Both the position numbers and the translations under genes were made by a program. From Streptomyces sp. NBC_01260 (GTDB lineage: Bacteria; Actinomycetota; Actinomycetes; Streptomycetales; Streptomycetaceae): a stretch of DNA of 64,000 nucleotides. The stretch is taken from positions 3,906,001 through 3,970,000 of the forward strand of contig NZ_CP108464.1 in NCBI RefSeq assembly GCF_036226405.1. Direction: 5' to 3'. The notes under the pieces were generated by a model. The model did not search any database, was not told where the DNA came from, and saw only the letters and a program-made list of their open reading frames with translations. Shown piece after piece: positions 33,658 to 43,028 of this stretch (positions are counted from its first letter, which is position 1; each line of letters starts with the position of its first letter).

Positions 33658-34635
33658 GTGCCGGCCAGTACAGCGCCTCAAGTGCCTCCCCAGACCGCCC
33701 AGACGGGGCAGGCCGTCCAGACGGCACCGACCGCCCGGACGGCGCAGACCGTCCAGTCGCCGCAGCAGGTGCAGCAGCCGCAGACGGTGCAGCAGGCGGT
33801 GCAGGTGCAGCCGCAGGCGGTGCAGACGATCGAGACCGAGACGCCCGACGACACCGTCACGCCCGCCAGGACCAGGGGCGCGGACACCAGGGCGCTCACC
33901 CAGGTGCTCTTCGGGCAGCTCAAGGGGCTGGAGCCGGGCACCGCGGAGCACGGCCGGGTCCGGACGGCGCTGATCGAGGCGAACCTCCCCCTCGTGCGGT
34001 ACGCCGCGGCGCGGTTCCGGAGCCGCAACGAGCCGATGGAGGATGTCGTCCAGGTCGGCACGATCGGGCTGATCAACGCCATCGACCGGTTCGACCCCGA
34101 ACGGGGCGTCCAGTTCCCGACCTTCGCGATGCCGACCGTGGTCGGCGAGATCAAGCGGTATTTCCGGGACAACGTACGGACCGTCCACGTGCCGCGCCGG
34201 CTGCACGAGCTCTGGGTCCAGGTCACCGGCGCCACCGAGGACCTGACGACCGCTCACGGCCGCTCACCCACCACCGCGGAGATCGCCGAGCGGCTGAAGA
34301 TCTCCGAGGACGAGGTGCTGGCCTGCATCGAGGCGGGGCGCTCGTACCACGCGACCTCACTGGAAGCCGCCCAGGAGGGTGACGGGCTGCCCGGCCTGCT
34401 GGACCGGCTCGGCTACGAGGACCCGGCCCTGGCCGGGGTCGAACACCGCGATCTGGTCCGGCACCTGCTCGTCCAGCTGCCCGAGCGCGAGCAGCGGATC
34501 CTGCTGCTGCGCTACTACAGCAATCTGACGCAGTCCCAGATCAGCGCGGAACTGGGTGTCTCCCAGATGCACGTGTCAAGGCTCCTCGCCCGAAGTTTCG
34601 CCCGACTCCGATCCGCAAACAGGATCGAGGCGTAA
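33658..34635 (+). CDS. sigF: RNA polymerase sigma factor SigF (SigB/F/G family)
   Basis: 325 residues. After a Gln/Thr/Pro-rich N-terminal tract of about 70 residues that is variable in this group, the sigma regions follow: 2 ([38 protein letters not shown]), 3 ([27 protein letters not shown]) and 4 ([36 protein letters not shown]). In S. coelicolor, SigF drives late sporulation genes. The assignment rests on the tandem order with sigN and the neighbours upp and tadA. The start is GTG with AAGGGG upstream. No anti-sigma gene is adjacent. Confidence 0.85.
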   Translation: MPASTAPQVPPQTAQTGQAVQTAPTARTAQTVQSPQQVQQPQTVQQAVQVQPQAVQTIETETPDDTVTPARTRGADTRALTQVLFGQLKGLEPGTAEHGRVRTALIEANLPLVRYAAARFRSRNEPMEDVVQVGTIGLINAIDRFDPERGVQFPTFAMPTVVGEIKRYFRDNVRTVHVPRRLHELWVQVTGATEDLTTAHGRSPTTAEIAERLKISEDEVLACIEAGRSYHATSLEAAQEGDGLPGLLDRLGYEDPALAGVEHRDLVRHLLVQLPEREQRILLLRYYSNLTQSQISAELGVSQMHVSRLLARSFARLRSANRIEA

Positions 34636-34775
34636 CCGGAACGGGTAAGACGCTCCTCGGGCATTCCTCTCGGACCAGATACGGCATACCCGCTGTTAAC
34701 CCCACAGACTCCCCCAAGACTTGTCGACAAGTCACTACAGCGCGTTGCCGACATGTGACATTCTGCGGGAACCGC

Positions 34776-34801
34776 GTTTGCCGCCGCCTCCCCTCCGGTA
34801 T
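34776..34801 (+). promoter_or_regulatory. SigB-type promoter upstream of sigN
   Basis: GTTT at 34776-34779, a 16-base spacer, then CGGTAT at 34796-34801, one base off the GNNT-N14-16-GGGTAY consensus of Streptomyces SigB/F/N-type promoters. It lies about 65 bp before the sigN start. It suggests sigN is read by itself, SigF or another SigB paralogue. Confidence 0.5.
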
Positions 34802-34869
34802 TCAGGTGGAGGCTGCGTTCCTCCGATGGTCGCGGCCACCGCGACCGTCCGCGACCTCAAGGGGGTGGC

Positions 34870-35736
34870 ATGTCCGCAGAACAGGGCAGCTCGAAGGTGC
34901 TCACGCTCACCAAGAGCGCACCCGCACCCGTTGTGCTCACCAGCTCGTCGGAAGCCATCGACACCCGCACGCTGTCCCGCTCGCTGTTCGTGCGGCTCGC
35001 CGCACTGGGTCCCGCACCGGGTCCCGATGGAACGGACAGCCCGGAGCGTGCCTATGTGCGGGACACACTCATCGAGCTCAACCTGCCGCTGGTGCGTTAT
35101 GCCGCGGCGCGGTTCCGGAGCCGTAACGAACCCATGGAGGACATCGTCCAGGTCGGCACGATCGGCCTGATCAAGGCGATCGACCGGTTCGACTGCGAAC
35201 GCGGCGTGGAGTTCCCCACGTTCGCGATGCCCACCGTCGTCGGCGAGATCAAGCGCTTCTTCCGCGACACCTCGTGGTCGGTACGGGTGCCCCGCCGGCT
35301 CCAGGAGCTGCGGCTCGCCCTCACCAAGACCAGCGACGAGCTCGCCCAGAAGCTCGACCGCTCGCCGACCGTGCCGGAGCTGGCCAAGGCGCTCGGGGTC
35401 TCCGAGGAGGACGTCGTCGACGGCCTCGCCGTCGGCAACGCCTACACCGCCTCCTCGCTGGACTCGCCCTCACCCGAGGACGACGGCGGCGAGGGCTCAC
35501 TGGCCGACCGGCTGGGATACGAGGACGCGGCGCTGGAGGGCGTCGAGTACCGCGAGTCCCTCAAGCCGCTGCTGGCCAAACTCCCGCCCCGGGAGCGGCA
35601 GATCATCATGCTGCGGTTCTTCGCCAACATGACCCAGTCGCAGATCGGCGAGGAGGTCGGCATCTCGCAGATGCACGTCTCGCGCCTGCTGACCCGCACG
35701 CTCGCCCAGCTCAGGGAGGGGCTCATCGCCGACTGA
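34870..35736 (+). CDS. sigN: RNA polymerase sigma factor SigN (SigB/F/G family)
   Basis: 288 residues with all SigB-type regions: 2 ([36 protein letters not shown]), 3 (VPRRLQELRLALTKTSDELA, VPELAKALGVSEEDV) and 4 ([35 protein letters not shown]). It is clearly a duplicate of the adjacent sigF. The sigF-sigN tandem is a recognised Streptomyces arrangement, with SigN implicated in subapical aerial-hypha development. ATG 34870 follows AAGGGGGTGG. Confidence 0.85.
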   Translation: MSAEQGSSKVLTLTKSAPAPVVLTSSSEAIDTRTLSRSLFVRLAALGPAPGPDGTDSPERAYVRDTLIELNLPLVRYAAARFRSRNEPMEDIVQVGTIGLIKAIDRFDCERGVEFPTFAMPTVVGEIKRFFRDTSWSVRVPRRLQELRLALTKTSDELAQKLDRSPTVPELAKALGVSEEDVVDGLAVGNAYTASSLDSPSPEDDGGEGSLADRLGYEDAALEGVEYRESLKPLLAKLPPRERQIIMLRFFANMTQSQIGEEVGISQMHVSRLLTRTLAQLREGLIAD

Positions 35737-35793
35737 CCTGCGCGCAGCCGCGCAAGGGTTCCGAATTGACGGACCGTCAGCCACACTGGCGCG

Positions 35794-36654
35794 ATGCGAC
35801 GTCAGACATTCGGCCCGCCCGGCCGCCGGGGCACCGTGATCGCCGCCTCGGCGGCCGTGCTGTGCCTGGGCGGGTCCCTGGCAGGCTGCGGCGACGGGAC
35901 GGGCGGCGACGGCTACACGGCCGTCGGCGCGGCACAGGCGGCCCCCGGAAAGGCCCCTTCGGGGGCGGTGGCGCCCTCGGGGAAGGTCACGCTGGTCCCG
36001 CTGGACGGGGACGAGCGCGGGGGCGGCGACCGGAGCGGTGCCGGGAGACGCGGGGGCTCCTCGCCCTCGCCGGGCTCCTCGGCCGCGGCCCGCGGTGCGG
36101 GCGGCGGTGCCGAGGTCAGCGGTGCGGGTGGTTCAGGCGGTGCGGGTGGCGCCGATGCCGGGCGACCGGGTGCGCCGGGCCGCGCGGCGGACGGGTCCGG
36201 CGGCGCGGGCGGCGGCGGCGGCACGACCGGCGGCGGCAGCACGGGCGGCGCGAGCCCCACAGGCGGCAGTCCCGCGGGCGGCTCCGACTCCGGTGGCCCC
36301 ACCGGCCCCGCGACCCCGTCCGCGCCGGGCTCCACCGCCCCCGCGGGAGCCGCCGTACTGGAGGTGGGCGCACCCGGGCGCGCGGCGGCGGACAAGCGCT
36401 GGTGCGAGAAGGTGACCGTGGAGTTCCGCAACACCGGTGGATCACCGGTGCGTTCGGGCACCGTCACCTTCGCCACGCACATCATCGGCGGGCTGGGGAT
36501 CGACTGGGCGACCCGGGAATCGACAGCGCCGCTGCCCGCGCCGATCGGCGCGGGAGCGGCGCGGGAGAAGACGTACACCGTCTGTGTGGACGCCTGGCGG
36601 GTGCCCCTGGGCATGCATGTCGAGACCCGGGACGTCACCGCCGTCTGGAAGTGA
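35794..36654 (+). CDS. Gly/Ser/Pro-rich lipoprotein
   Basis: 286 residues. A basic start, hydrophobic segment and lipobox LGGSLAGC (Cys at about 37) mark a lipoprotein. Residues about 70-190 are low-complexity Gly/Ser/Ala/Pro. A folded C-terminal domain of about 95 residues follows (WCEKVTVEFRNTGGSPVRSG, VTFATHIIGGLGIDWATRES, CVDAWRVPLGMHVETRDVTA), with two Cys that could pair. Role unknown. It starts 57 bp after sigN and might be read from the same transcript. Confidence 0.7.
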   Translation: MRRQTFGPPGRRGTVIAASAAVLCLGGSLAGCGDGTGGDGYTAVGAAQAAPGKAPSGAVAPSGKVTLVPLDGDERGGGDRSGAGRRGGSSPSPGSSAAARGAGGGAEVSGAGGSGGAGGADAGRPGAPGRAADGSGGAGGGGGTTGGGSTGGASPTGGSPAGGSDSGGPTGPATPSAPGSTAPAGAAVLEVGAPGRAAADKRWCEKVTVEFRNTGGSPVRSGTVTFATHIIGGLGIDWATRESTAPLPAPIGAGAAREKTYTVCVDAWRVPLGMHVETRDVTAVWK

Positions 36655-36684
36655 CGGATGGGGACGGGGTGACCGGAGGGCCGG

Positions 36685-36897
36685 TCAGCCGAGCGCGAGC
36701 CAGGCGACCGCGCCGAGGACGATGATCACCGCGACGACCGCGGCGATCAATCCGGTCCTCGGGCCGGACGACACGGCCGCGGGCTGCTGCCGACGCTGCG
36801 GCTCGCCCTCGTCGACGAAGGCGCGGAACATCTGCGTGTTGCCTGCCGGGTCGCTTGTGCCCTCGGGACCCTGCGGGGCGTGGGGGTTGTGTGCCAT
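36685..36897 (-). CDS. Small C-tail-anchored membrane protein
   Basis: 70 residues: a hydrophilic N-terminus (MAHNPHAPQGPEGTSDPAGN) and one C-terminal membrane helix (LIAAVVAVIIVLGAVAWLAL). It converges on the lipoprotein gene. 36898-37433 upstream holds no further gene; its right end contains the MarR operators. Confidence 0.6.
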   Translation of the reverse strand: MAHNPHAPQGPEGTSDPAGNTQMFRAFVDEGEPQRRQQPAAVSSGPRTGLIAAVVAVIIVLGAVAWLALG

Positions 36898-37373
36898 GTC
36901 GCAGGACCCTAGCGAACTCGGCGCAGGCGCCCAACCCCCGGGGCGGTGAAGGCGCGAGACCTCAGCGGGGGGAACCGGTGCGGAAGCAACGGGTGAGGGG
37001 CGGGGAAGGCGCGGACACACGGCGGGGAATCCTCCGGGCCCGCCGGACCCCACTCGGTGACCCGCACCGGTTCCGGTGTCGCTCCGGTCGGGCAACACCG
37101 TTGCGTCCCGGGCCACTTGGGGACGAAGGCCGTCCCCGTCCGCCTGCCCTCCCGTATATATGCGCGAGGGGCGATCACGCGCCGCTCGCGCGTGGCGCCG
37201 CAGCGCCCGACGAGTGGACCGATCCACCCGGAAACCGGGTTCCGGACCGCGCCACCCGCACCTCTCGTGTGGCACGAGACACATCCACCACTCGCGCACC
37301 GCAGACGCTGGGGCTTTGACTCCACCCCTACGGAGCCTTTTGCGTTCCTTTACTTATGCAAGCCCTATTTCGT

Positions 37374-37416
37374 TTGCCTGCAGCAACCAACGGCTTCTAT
37401 GGTTGCCCTAAGCAAC
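37374..37416 (+). promoter_or_regulatory. Two MarR-type operators (TTGC-N5-GCAA)
   Basis: TTGCCTGCAGCAA at 37374-37386 and TTGCCCTAAGCAA at 37403-37415 (extended to GTTGC...GCAAC, 37402-37416), centres 29 bp apart, just before the marR start. The first overlaps a possible -35 (TTGCCT). The identical half-sites and spacing point to autoregulation by the MarR protein. Confidence 0.65.
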
Positions 37417-37433
37417 AAGGTGACCGGTGTGAG

Positions 37434-37970
37434 ATGTCTGGGGGTCCCGTGGCCGCACGGAGTCAGTACGAAGAACTGGCCCGGCAGCTGAGCGCCATCG
37501 GCGCCGTGAAACGAGGACTCGCCCGCACCCTGCCGGCCGAATGCCCCGCGGGGTCCGCGGCCGTACTGGCTCTGCTGAGCCGGCACGGCGAAATACGGAT
37601 CAGCAGACTGGCCGAGCTGCTCGACGTCGATATGTCCGTGACCAGCCGACATGTCGCCCACGTAGCGGAACGCGGCTGGATCGAACGGTCTCCGGACCCG
37701 GCGGACAAGCGTTCCCGGATCCTGCGACTCACCCCCGCGGGCGAGGACGTGCTCGGCAACCTGAACTGCCGGACCACCGAAATGTTCGCCCACCACCTCC
37801 AGGATTGGTCCGACGAAGAGGTCGGGCAGCTCAACACGTTGTTGGCCCGGCTGCGCGACAGCTTCTCCTGCCGCGGTTCCGGCGGGTGCGCCCCCGGAAG
37901 GCACAGCGGCGACTGCCGCTCCCGGCCGGCCGACAGCAACGACGGCTCGTACACCCGTACACCCGTGTAA
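37434..37970 (+). CDS. MarR-family transcriptional regulator
   Basis: 178 residues. Winged-helix core: GSAAVLALLSRHGEIRISRL, AELLDVDMSVTSRHVAHVAE, then the wing RSPDPADKRSRILRLTPAGE. The C-terminus has a Cys-containing tail (SCRGSGGCAPGRHSGDC), three Cys in a short span that could bind metal or sense oxidation; this is uncommon for MarR. It is followed after 23 bp by the MFS gene. The operators lie immediately upstream. Confidence 0.88.
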   Translation: MSGGPVAARSQYEELARQLSAIGAVKRGLARTLPAECPAGSAAVLALLSRHGEIRISRLAELLDVDMSVTSRHVAHVAERGWIERSPDPADKRSRILRLTPAGEDVLGNLNCRTTEMFAHHLQDWSDEEVGQLNTLLARLRDSFSCRGSGGCAPGRHSGDCRSRPADSNDGSYTRTPV

Positions 37971-37993
37971 CAGAAGCAAAGACAAGGAATTAA

Positions 37994-40501
37994 ATGGCTA
38001 CGACCACACCAACCGGTGTGCGGGGCGGCCACGCCAAGCACGGAGGGCACGATTCCTCCGACGGCACGCCGATGACACACCGGCAGATCATGGAAGCACT
38101 CACCGGGCTCATGCTCGGCATGTTCGTCGCGATTCTGTCGTCCACCGTCGTCACCAACGCCCTGCCGGAGATCATCTCCGACCTCGGCGGCGGCCAGAGC
38201 GCCTACACCTGGGTCGTCACGGCCTCGCTGCTGGCCATGACGGCGACCACCCCCCTGTGGGGCAAGCTCTCCGACCTGTTCAGCAAGAAGCTGCTGGTCC
38301 AGATAGCACTGGTCATCTACGTCCTCGGCTCGGTCGTCGCCGGTATGTCGACCAGCAGCGGCATGCTGATCGCCTGCCGTGTGGTGCAGGGCATCGGCGT
38401 CGGCGGTCTCTCCGCCCTCGCCCAGATCGTGATGGCCGCGATGATCGCCCCGCGTGAGCGCGGTCGCTACAGCGGCTACCTCGGTGCTGTCTTCGCCGTC
38501 GCCACCGTCGGCGGCCCGCTGCTCGGCGGTGTCATCACCGACACCAGCTGGATGGGCTGGCGCTGGTGCTTCTACGTCGGTGTGCCGTTCGCGGCCATCG
38601 CCCTCGTCGTGCTGCAGAAGACCCTGAAGCTCCCGGTCGTCAAGCGCGAGGTCAAGGTCGACTGGACCGGGGCCTTCTTCATCAGCTCCGCCGTCTCGCT
38701 GCTGCTCCTCTGGGTGACCTTCGCGGGCGACAAGTACGACTGGATGTCCTGGCAGACCGGCGTGATGCTGGCCGGCTCGGTGGTCCTCGCGCTGCTCTTC
38801 GTCCTCACCGAGTCGCGGGCCAGTGAGCCGATCATCCCGCTGCGGCTGTTCCGCAACCGCACCATCACGCTCGCCTCGCTCGCCTCGCTGTTCGTCGGTA
38901 TCGCGATGTTCGCGGGCACCGTCTTCTTCAGCCAGTACTTCCAGCTGGCGCGCGGCAAGTCGCCGACGATGTCCGGTGTGATGACGATCCCGATGATCAC
39001 GGGTCTGTTCCTCTCCTCCACCATCTCGGGCCAGGTCATCACCAGGACGGGCCGCTGGAAGGCCTGGCTGGTCAGCGGTGGCTTCCTGATCACGGCCGGG
39101 CTCGGCATGCTCGGCACCATCCGGTACGACACGGCGTACTGGCAGATCGCGATCTACATGTTCGTGATGGGGCTCGGCGTCGGCATGATGATGCAGAACC
39201 TGGTGCTCGCCACCCAGAACCAGGTCGACCCCAAGGACCTCGGTTCGGCCAGCTCCGTCGTCACCTTCTTCCGCTCGCTCGGTGGTGCCATCGGTGTCTC
39301 GGCACTGGGCGCCATCATGGCGAACCGCGTCACCCACTACGTCAAGGACGGCCTGGCGGACCTCGGTACCCAGGGCGCGTCCATGGGCACCGGCGGCGGG
39401 GGCATCCCCGACCTGGACAAGCTGCCCGCACCGATCCGTACGGTCGTGGAGGCCGCCTACGGACACGGCGTCGGTGACGTCTTCCTTTACGCGGCTCCGG
39501 CCGCCCTGCTCGCCTTCATCATCACGATCTTCATCAAGGAGGTCGCGCTGAGGACGAACGCCGCGAACGACGCCCCGGCGCGGGCCGAGGCACCGGCTCC
39601 GGTCGAGGCGGCTGTTCCGGTCGAGACGGCGGCGCTCGCCGGGGTCCCGTCCGGTACCACCGCACTGGTCTCCGAGGGATCGGCCGGCGTCACCGCGGTC
39701 GACACCCCTCAGGCCGCTCCGGTGGCGACCCTGCAGGGCACCGCGGTAAGCGGTGTGGTGCGCGGCGCCGAGGGCGCACCCGTCGGCGGTGCCGCTGTCA
39801 CGCTGATCTCGCTGGGCGGCCGGCAGCTGGGCATCTCGGCCGCGCAGGCCGACGGCAGCTACGGTCTGAACGCCCCGGGCGCCGGTTCGTACGTGCTGAT
39901 CGCGTCCGCCGACGGCTTCCAGCCGCAGGCGTCCACCGTGGTCGTCGGCGAGGAGCCGCTCGCGTACGACATCCTGCTCGCCGGTACGAGCGGGCTGGCC
40001 GGGACCGTGCGGGCCGCCGAGAGCGGTTCGCCGGTCGAGGGCGCCATGATCATCGTGACCGATGTCCGCGGCGACGTGCTGGCCACCGGCAAGTCCGGTG
40101 TGACGGGCGAGTTCACCTTCGGTGAGCTGGTCCCCGGTTCGGTGACCGTCGCGGTCAACGCGGCCGGGTTCCGCCCGATGGCACTGCCCGTGGAGGTCGG
40201 CGGCCAGGGTGTCACCCGGGTCGACGCCGCACTGCGGTCCGGTGCGCTGGTGCAGGGTGTCGTGCGGGCCGGTTCCGGTCTGCGGCCGCTGCCGGACGCC
40301 CGCGTCACACTGATCGACGCGGCGGGCAACGTGATCGCCAACTCGACGACCGGGGAGGACGGGGCGTACGCCTTCACCGACCTGGACGCGGGCGAGTACT
40401 CGGTCATCGCGACCGGATACCCGCCGGTGGCAGGCGCCCTGACCGTGGCCGGTCGCGGTGTCGACGGCCACGACATCGAGCTCGCCCACCCCGGCGAGTA
40501 G
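37994..40501 (+). CDS. DHA2 MFS exporter with three C-terminal carboxypeptidase-regulatory-like domains
   Basis: 835 residues. Residues 1-520 form a 14-helix EmrB/QacA-type transporter (GKLSDLFSKKLL loop signature; VGGPLLGGVITDTSWMGWRW motif C region). Residues about 585-830 are three beta-sandwich units of about 85 residues, each with the pattern V-x-G-x-V-R ... G-x-P-V ... V-T-L ... D-G-x-Y ... L-x-G-Y-V-x-A, as in carboxypeptidase regulatory/CnaB-like domains. Fusion of an exporter to such domains is unusual. The side of the membrane on which they sit is not determined. AAGGA precedes the start. It is in an operon with marR and probably with the YceI gene. Confidence 0.82.
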   Translation: MATTTPTGVRGGHAKHGGHDSSDGTPMTHRQIMEALTGLMLGMFVAILSSTVVTNALPEIISDLGGGQSAYTWVVTASLLAMTATTPLWGKLSDLFSKKLLVQIALVIYVLGSVVAGMSTSSGMLIACRVVQGIGVGGLSALAQIVMAAMIAPRERGRYSGYLGAVFAVATVGGPLLGGVITDTSWMGWRWCFYVGVPFAAIALVVLQKTLKLPVVKREVKVDWTGAFFISSAVSLLLLWVTFAGDKYDWMSWQTGVMLAGSVVLALLFVLTESRASEPIIPLRLFRNRTITLASLASLFVGIAMFAGTVFFSQYFQLARGKSPTMSGVMTIPMITGLFLSSTISGQVITRTGRWKAWLVSGGFLITAGLGMLGTIRYDTAYWQIAIYMFVMGLGVGMMMQNLVLATQNQVDPKDLGSASSVVTFFRSLGGAIGVSALGAIMANRVTHYVKDGLADLGTQGASMGTGGGGIPDLDKLPAPIRTVVEAAYGHGVGDVFLYAAPAALLAFIITIFIKEVALRTNAANDAPARAEAPAPVEAAVPVETAALAGVPSGTTALVSEGSAGVTAVDTPQAAPVATLQGTAVSGVVRGAEGAPVGGAAVTLISLGGRQLGISAAQADGSYGLNAPGAGSYVLIASADGFQPQASTVVVGEEPLAYDILLAGTSGLAGTVRAAESGSPVEGAMIIVTDVRGDVLATGKSGVTGEFTFGELVPGSVTVAVNAAGFRPMALPVEVGGQGVTRVDAALRSGALVQGVVRAGSGLRPLPDARVTLIDAAGNVIANSTTGEDGAYAFTDLDAGEYSVIATGYPPVAGALTVAGRGVDGHDIELAHPGE

Positions 40502-40560
40502 TCAAGACCCCTGGCGGGACGGCCCTCGAGCGGAGAGGCTGTCCCGGCCGGTGGAAATGG

Positions 40561-40616
40561 GCCCCGGTGGCGGGGACGGCAGGCAGGGGACGGCCTGCCG
40601 TCCCCGCCCCGGGGCC
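40561..40616 (+). terminator. Long GC hairpin between the MFS and YceI genes
   Basis: GGGGACGGCAGGC pairs with GCCTGCCGTCCCC, extended by GCCCCGG/CCGGGGC outside. It is strong enough to stop or attenuate transcription, but there is no T-run, so read-through to the YceI gene is possible. Confidence 0.6.
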
Positions 40617-40677
40617 CGACTCATTGAGTGACCCGTTCCGTGAGCGGACGGGGCATTGAGCAAGGAGAGAAAACGGG

Positions 40678-41496
40678 ATGGGACTTCGCGCACAGGTACG
40701 GACGCGGGACGGCTGGGCGGTCCAGCACGCGGTCGTGACGGTCACCGACATGACCGGGACGCAGGTGCTGCGGGCCGCCGCCGACGAGGACGGGGCGGTG
40801 CGCGCCGACACCCCGCTGTCCGCGGGCGCGTACACCGTGATCGTGACGGCGGTCGGGTACGCCCCCGCCGCCTCGACCGCCCTCGTCACGGCGAGCGGCC
40901 GGGTCGAGGCCGGCACGGTGGTGCTGGCCCGCCAGGGCGGTGTGGAGCTGCCGCCGCCGGGCGCCTGGTCGCTGGACCCGGCGCACTGCTCGGTGGGCGC
41001 GGTCGCCCAGCACCTGGGGATCTCCAGCGTGCACGGCCGGTTCACCGAGTTCGGCGGCCGGATCGAGATCGCCGAGGACCTGCAGCGGTCCCGGGTGGAC
41101 GCGGTCATCAGCGCGACCAGCATCGACACCGGCAACGGCATGCGGGACAAGCACCTGCGGTCGCCGGACTTCCTCGACACGGACCGGTTCCCGGAGATCA
41201 CCTACCGCTCCAGCGGGCTGACCCCGGCCGGCCCCGACCGGTGGACCGTGCACGGCGAGCTCACGCTGCACGGCGTGAAGCGCCCCATCGACCTCGACCT
41301 GACCTACCTCGGCACCGGCCCCGACCCGTGGGGCGGTGTGCGCGCGGCGTTCCGGGCGACGGCCGAGCTGCGCCGGGAGGACTTCGCCATGAACTACAAC
41401 CAGGTGATCCAGGCGGGCATCTCGGCGATCGGCACGACGCTGCGGGTGGAGCTCGACATCCAGGCCGTGCAGGGCGATTCCCTTCCGGCCGCGTAA
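40678..41496 (+). CDS. YceI-family protein with N-terminal carboxypeptidase-regulatory-like domain
   Basis: 272 residues. Residues 1-90 are one unit of the same domain carried threefold by the upstream exporter (VTVTDMTGTQVLRAAADEDG, AGAYTVIVTAVGYAPAA). Residues 95-270 are a YceI lipocalin-like barrel (WSLDPAHCSVGAVAQHLGIS, HGRFTEFGGRIEI, MRDKHLRSPDFLDTDRFPEI), which binds isoprenoid-type lipids in known structures. There is no signal peptide, so it is probably cytoplasmic. CAAGGAG precedes ATG 40678. The shared domain with its neighbour suggests joint handling of a lipid-like export substrate. Confidence 0.82.
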   Translation: MGLRAQVRTRDGWAVQHAVVTVTDMTGTQVLRAAADEDGAVRADTPLSAGAYTVIVTAVGYAPAASTALVTASGRVEAGTVVLARQGGVELPPPGAWSLDPAHCSVGAVAQHLGISSVHGRFTEFGGRIEIAEDLQRSRVDAVISATSIDTGNGMRDKHLRSPDFLDTDRFPEITYRSSGLTPAGPDRWTVHGELTLHGVKRPIDLDLTYLGTGPDPWGGVRAAFRATAELRREDFAMNYNQVIQAGISAIGTTLRVELDIQAVQGDSLPAA

Positions 41497-41521
41497 CCCC
41501 CGCGGTCATAGGGTCTGTTCC

Positions 41522-41992
41522 ATGGCACCCAACATCGCGACCAACACCATCGTGGAACTCGACGAGTTGCTGGCATTCGTACGCCCCAGGCACCGGGCGG
41601 TCCTGCTGACCACCCGGTCCGACGGCCGCCCCCAGGGCTCCCCGCTCACCTGCGGCGTCGACGACGCGGGCCGGATCGTCATCTCGACGTACCCCGAACG
41701 GGCCAAGACCCGTAACGCCAAGCGGGACGACCGGGTGAGCCTGATCGTCCTGTCCGACGAGTGGGACGGGCCGTGGGTGCAGATCGACGGCTCGGCCGAG
41801 GTGATCGACTCACCGGACTCGGTCGAGCCGCTCGTCGAGTACTTCCGCACCATCTCGGGGGAGCACCCCGACTGGGACGAGTACCGGGCGGCGATGGTGA
41901 AGCAGGGGAAGTCGATCATCAGGGTCACTCCCGAGCGGTGGAGCCCGGTCGCGACGGGCGGCTTCCCGGCACGGCCTGCGTCCGATGGCTGA
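41522..41992 (+). CDS. PPOX-class F420-dependent oxidoreductase
   Basis: 156 residues with the split-barrel fold of F420-binding pyridoxamine-oxidase-like proteins: ELLAFVRPRHRAVLLTTRSD, PQGSPLTCGVDD, RIVISTYPERAKTRNAKRDD (the basic F420 phosphate site) and WVQIDGSAEVID. It reduces or oxidises an unknown small molecule with coenzyme F420, common in Streptomyces. ATG 41522. Co-directional with the next gene. Confidence 0.85.
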   Translation: MAPNIATNTIVELDELLAFVRPRHRAVLLTTRSDGRPQGSPLTCGVDDAGRIVISTYPERAKTRNAKRDDRVSLIVLSDEWDGPWVQIDGSAEVIDSPDSVEPLVEYFRTISGEHPDWDEYRAAMVKQGKSIIRVTPERWSPVATGGFPARPASDG

Positions 41993-42034
41993 CCGGGTGA
42001 CCGTCCGGCTCACCGGCGCCGGGCGGCCCGCCCC

Positions 42035-42970
42035 GTGACCGTCCCGCCGGTCAGCACCGAACACCTCGCGCGGGCGCGGCTGCTGGCCGCGCCCGGCCTC
42101 GCCGCGCCCGTCGTCCGCTCGCTGGAGCGGATCGCCGGGCGGCCGGTGGAGCCGGAGGACACCGTGCCGGCCGGCCCCTACGTGTACGTGGGGGCCGCCC
42201 TGCCCGAGGCGCTGCGCGGGGACGGGCTGCTCTGGTTCCACAGCGTGAACGCCGGGACCGACGCGGTTCTGGACGCCGGGCCGTGGCCGTCCGGGGCGCT
42301 GCTCACCCGGACGGTGGGCCGGATGGGCGAGCGGATCGCACAGTACGTGCTGGCCTGGGTGCTGGCCGACTGCCAGTCCGTACCGGAGTTCGCCGCGCAG
42401 CACGAGCGGGCCGAGTGGCGCCGTATCCCCTCCGAACTCGCCTCCGGGCAGACCGCGTTGATCCACGGCACCGGCCGGATCGGCTCGGCCGTCGCCGGGC
42501 TGCTGCGGGCCTGCGGCATCCGGACGGTGGGCGTGGCGCGCACCCCGCGCGCGATCCCTCCGCCCGGCTTCGACGCGACGGCCGGTCCGGACGAGCCGGT
42601 GGCCGCCCGCTGGGTGATCGCCGCGCTTCCGCTGACCGGGGCGACGACGGGCTACTTCGGGGCGGACCGGTTCGCGGCCATGGGCGGCGCCTCGTTCATC
42701 AATGTGGGCCGGGGCGCGACCGTGGACCTGGAGGCGCTGGAGGCCGCGCTGCACGCGGGGACGGTGGGACGCGCGGTGCTCGACGTGCTGGCGGACGAGC
42801 CCGCCGCACCGGGCGACCGCTGCTGGCGGCTGCCCCGGACGGTGGTCACCTCGCACTCCGCGGGCATCACGGCGGACGACGACATCATCACGGACTTCGC
42901 GGCGTGCCTGCGGGCGCTCATGGCGGGCCGGGTCCCGGCACTCGCCGTGAACCCCGCACGCGGCTACTGA
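42035..42970 (+). CDS. D-2-hydroxyacid dehydrogenase family protein
   Basis: 311 residues from GTG 42035. NAD-binding motif IHGTGRIGSAVAGLLRACGI, catalytic Arg region in WVIAALPLTGATTGYFGADR, FINVGRGATVDLEALEAALH and the C-terminal VVTSHSAGIT with the catalytic His. It oxidises or reduces a 2-hydroxy acid with NAD(P)H; substrate unknown. It converges on the TetR gene. Confidence 0.88.
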   Translation: MTVPPVSTEHLARARLLAAPGLAAPVVRSLERIAGRPVEPEDTVPAGPYVYVGAALPEALRGDGLLWFHSVNAGTDAVLDAGPWPSGALLTRTVGRMGERIAQYVLAWVLADCQSVPEFAAQHERAEWRRIPSELASGQTALIHGTGRIGSAVAGLLRACGIRTVGVARTPRAIPPPGFDATAGPDEPVAARWVIAALPLTGATTGYFGADRFAAMGGASFINVGRGATVDLEALEAALHAGTVGRAVLDVLADEPAAPGDRCWRLPRTVVTSHSAGITADDDIITDFAACLRALMAGRVPALAVNPARGY

Positions 42971-43028
42971 CGGCGGCCGCGGACAGCCCCCGGAGGGCCG
43001 GGCGCGCGGAGCTCCGGAGGGACGGGCG

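Noticed and set aside
37463..40489. 1008-codon open frame antisense to marR and the MFS exporter
   Set aside because: Asp/Glu/His/Arg-rich with no recognisable fold; it spans two genuine genes and their gap.
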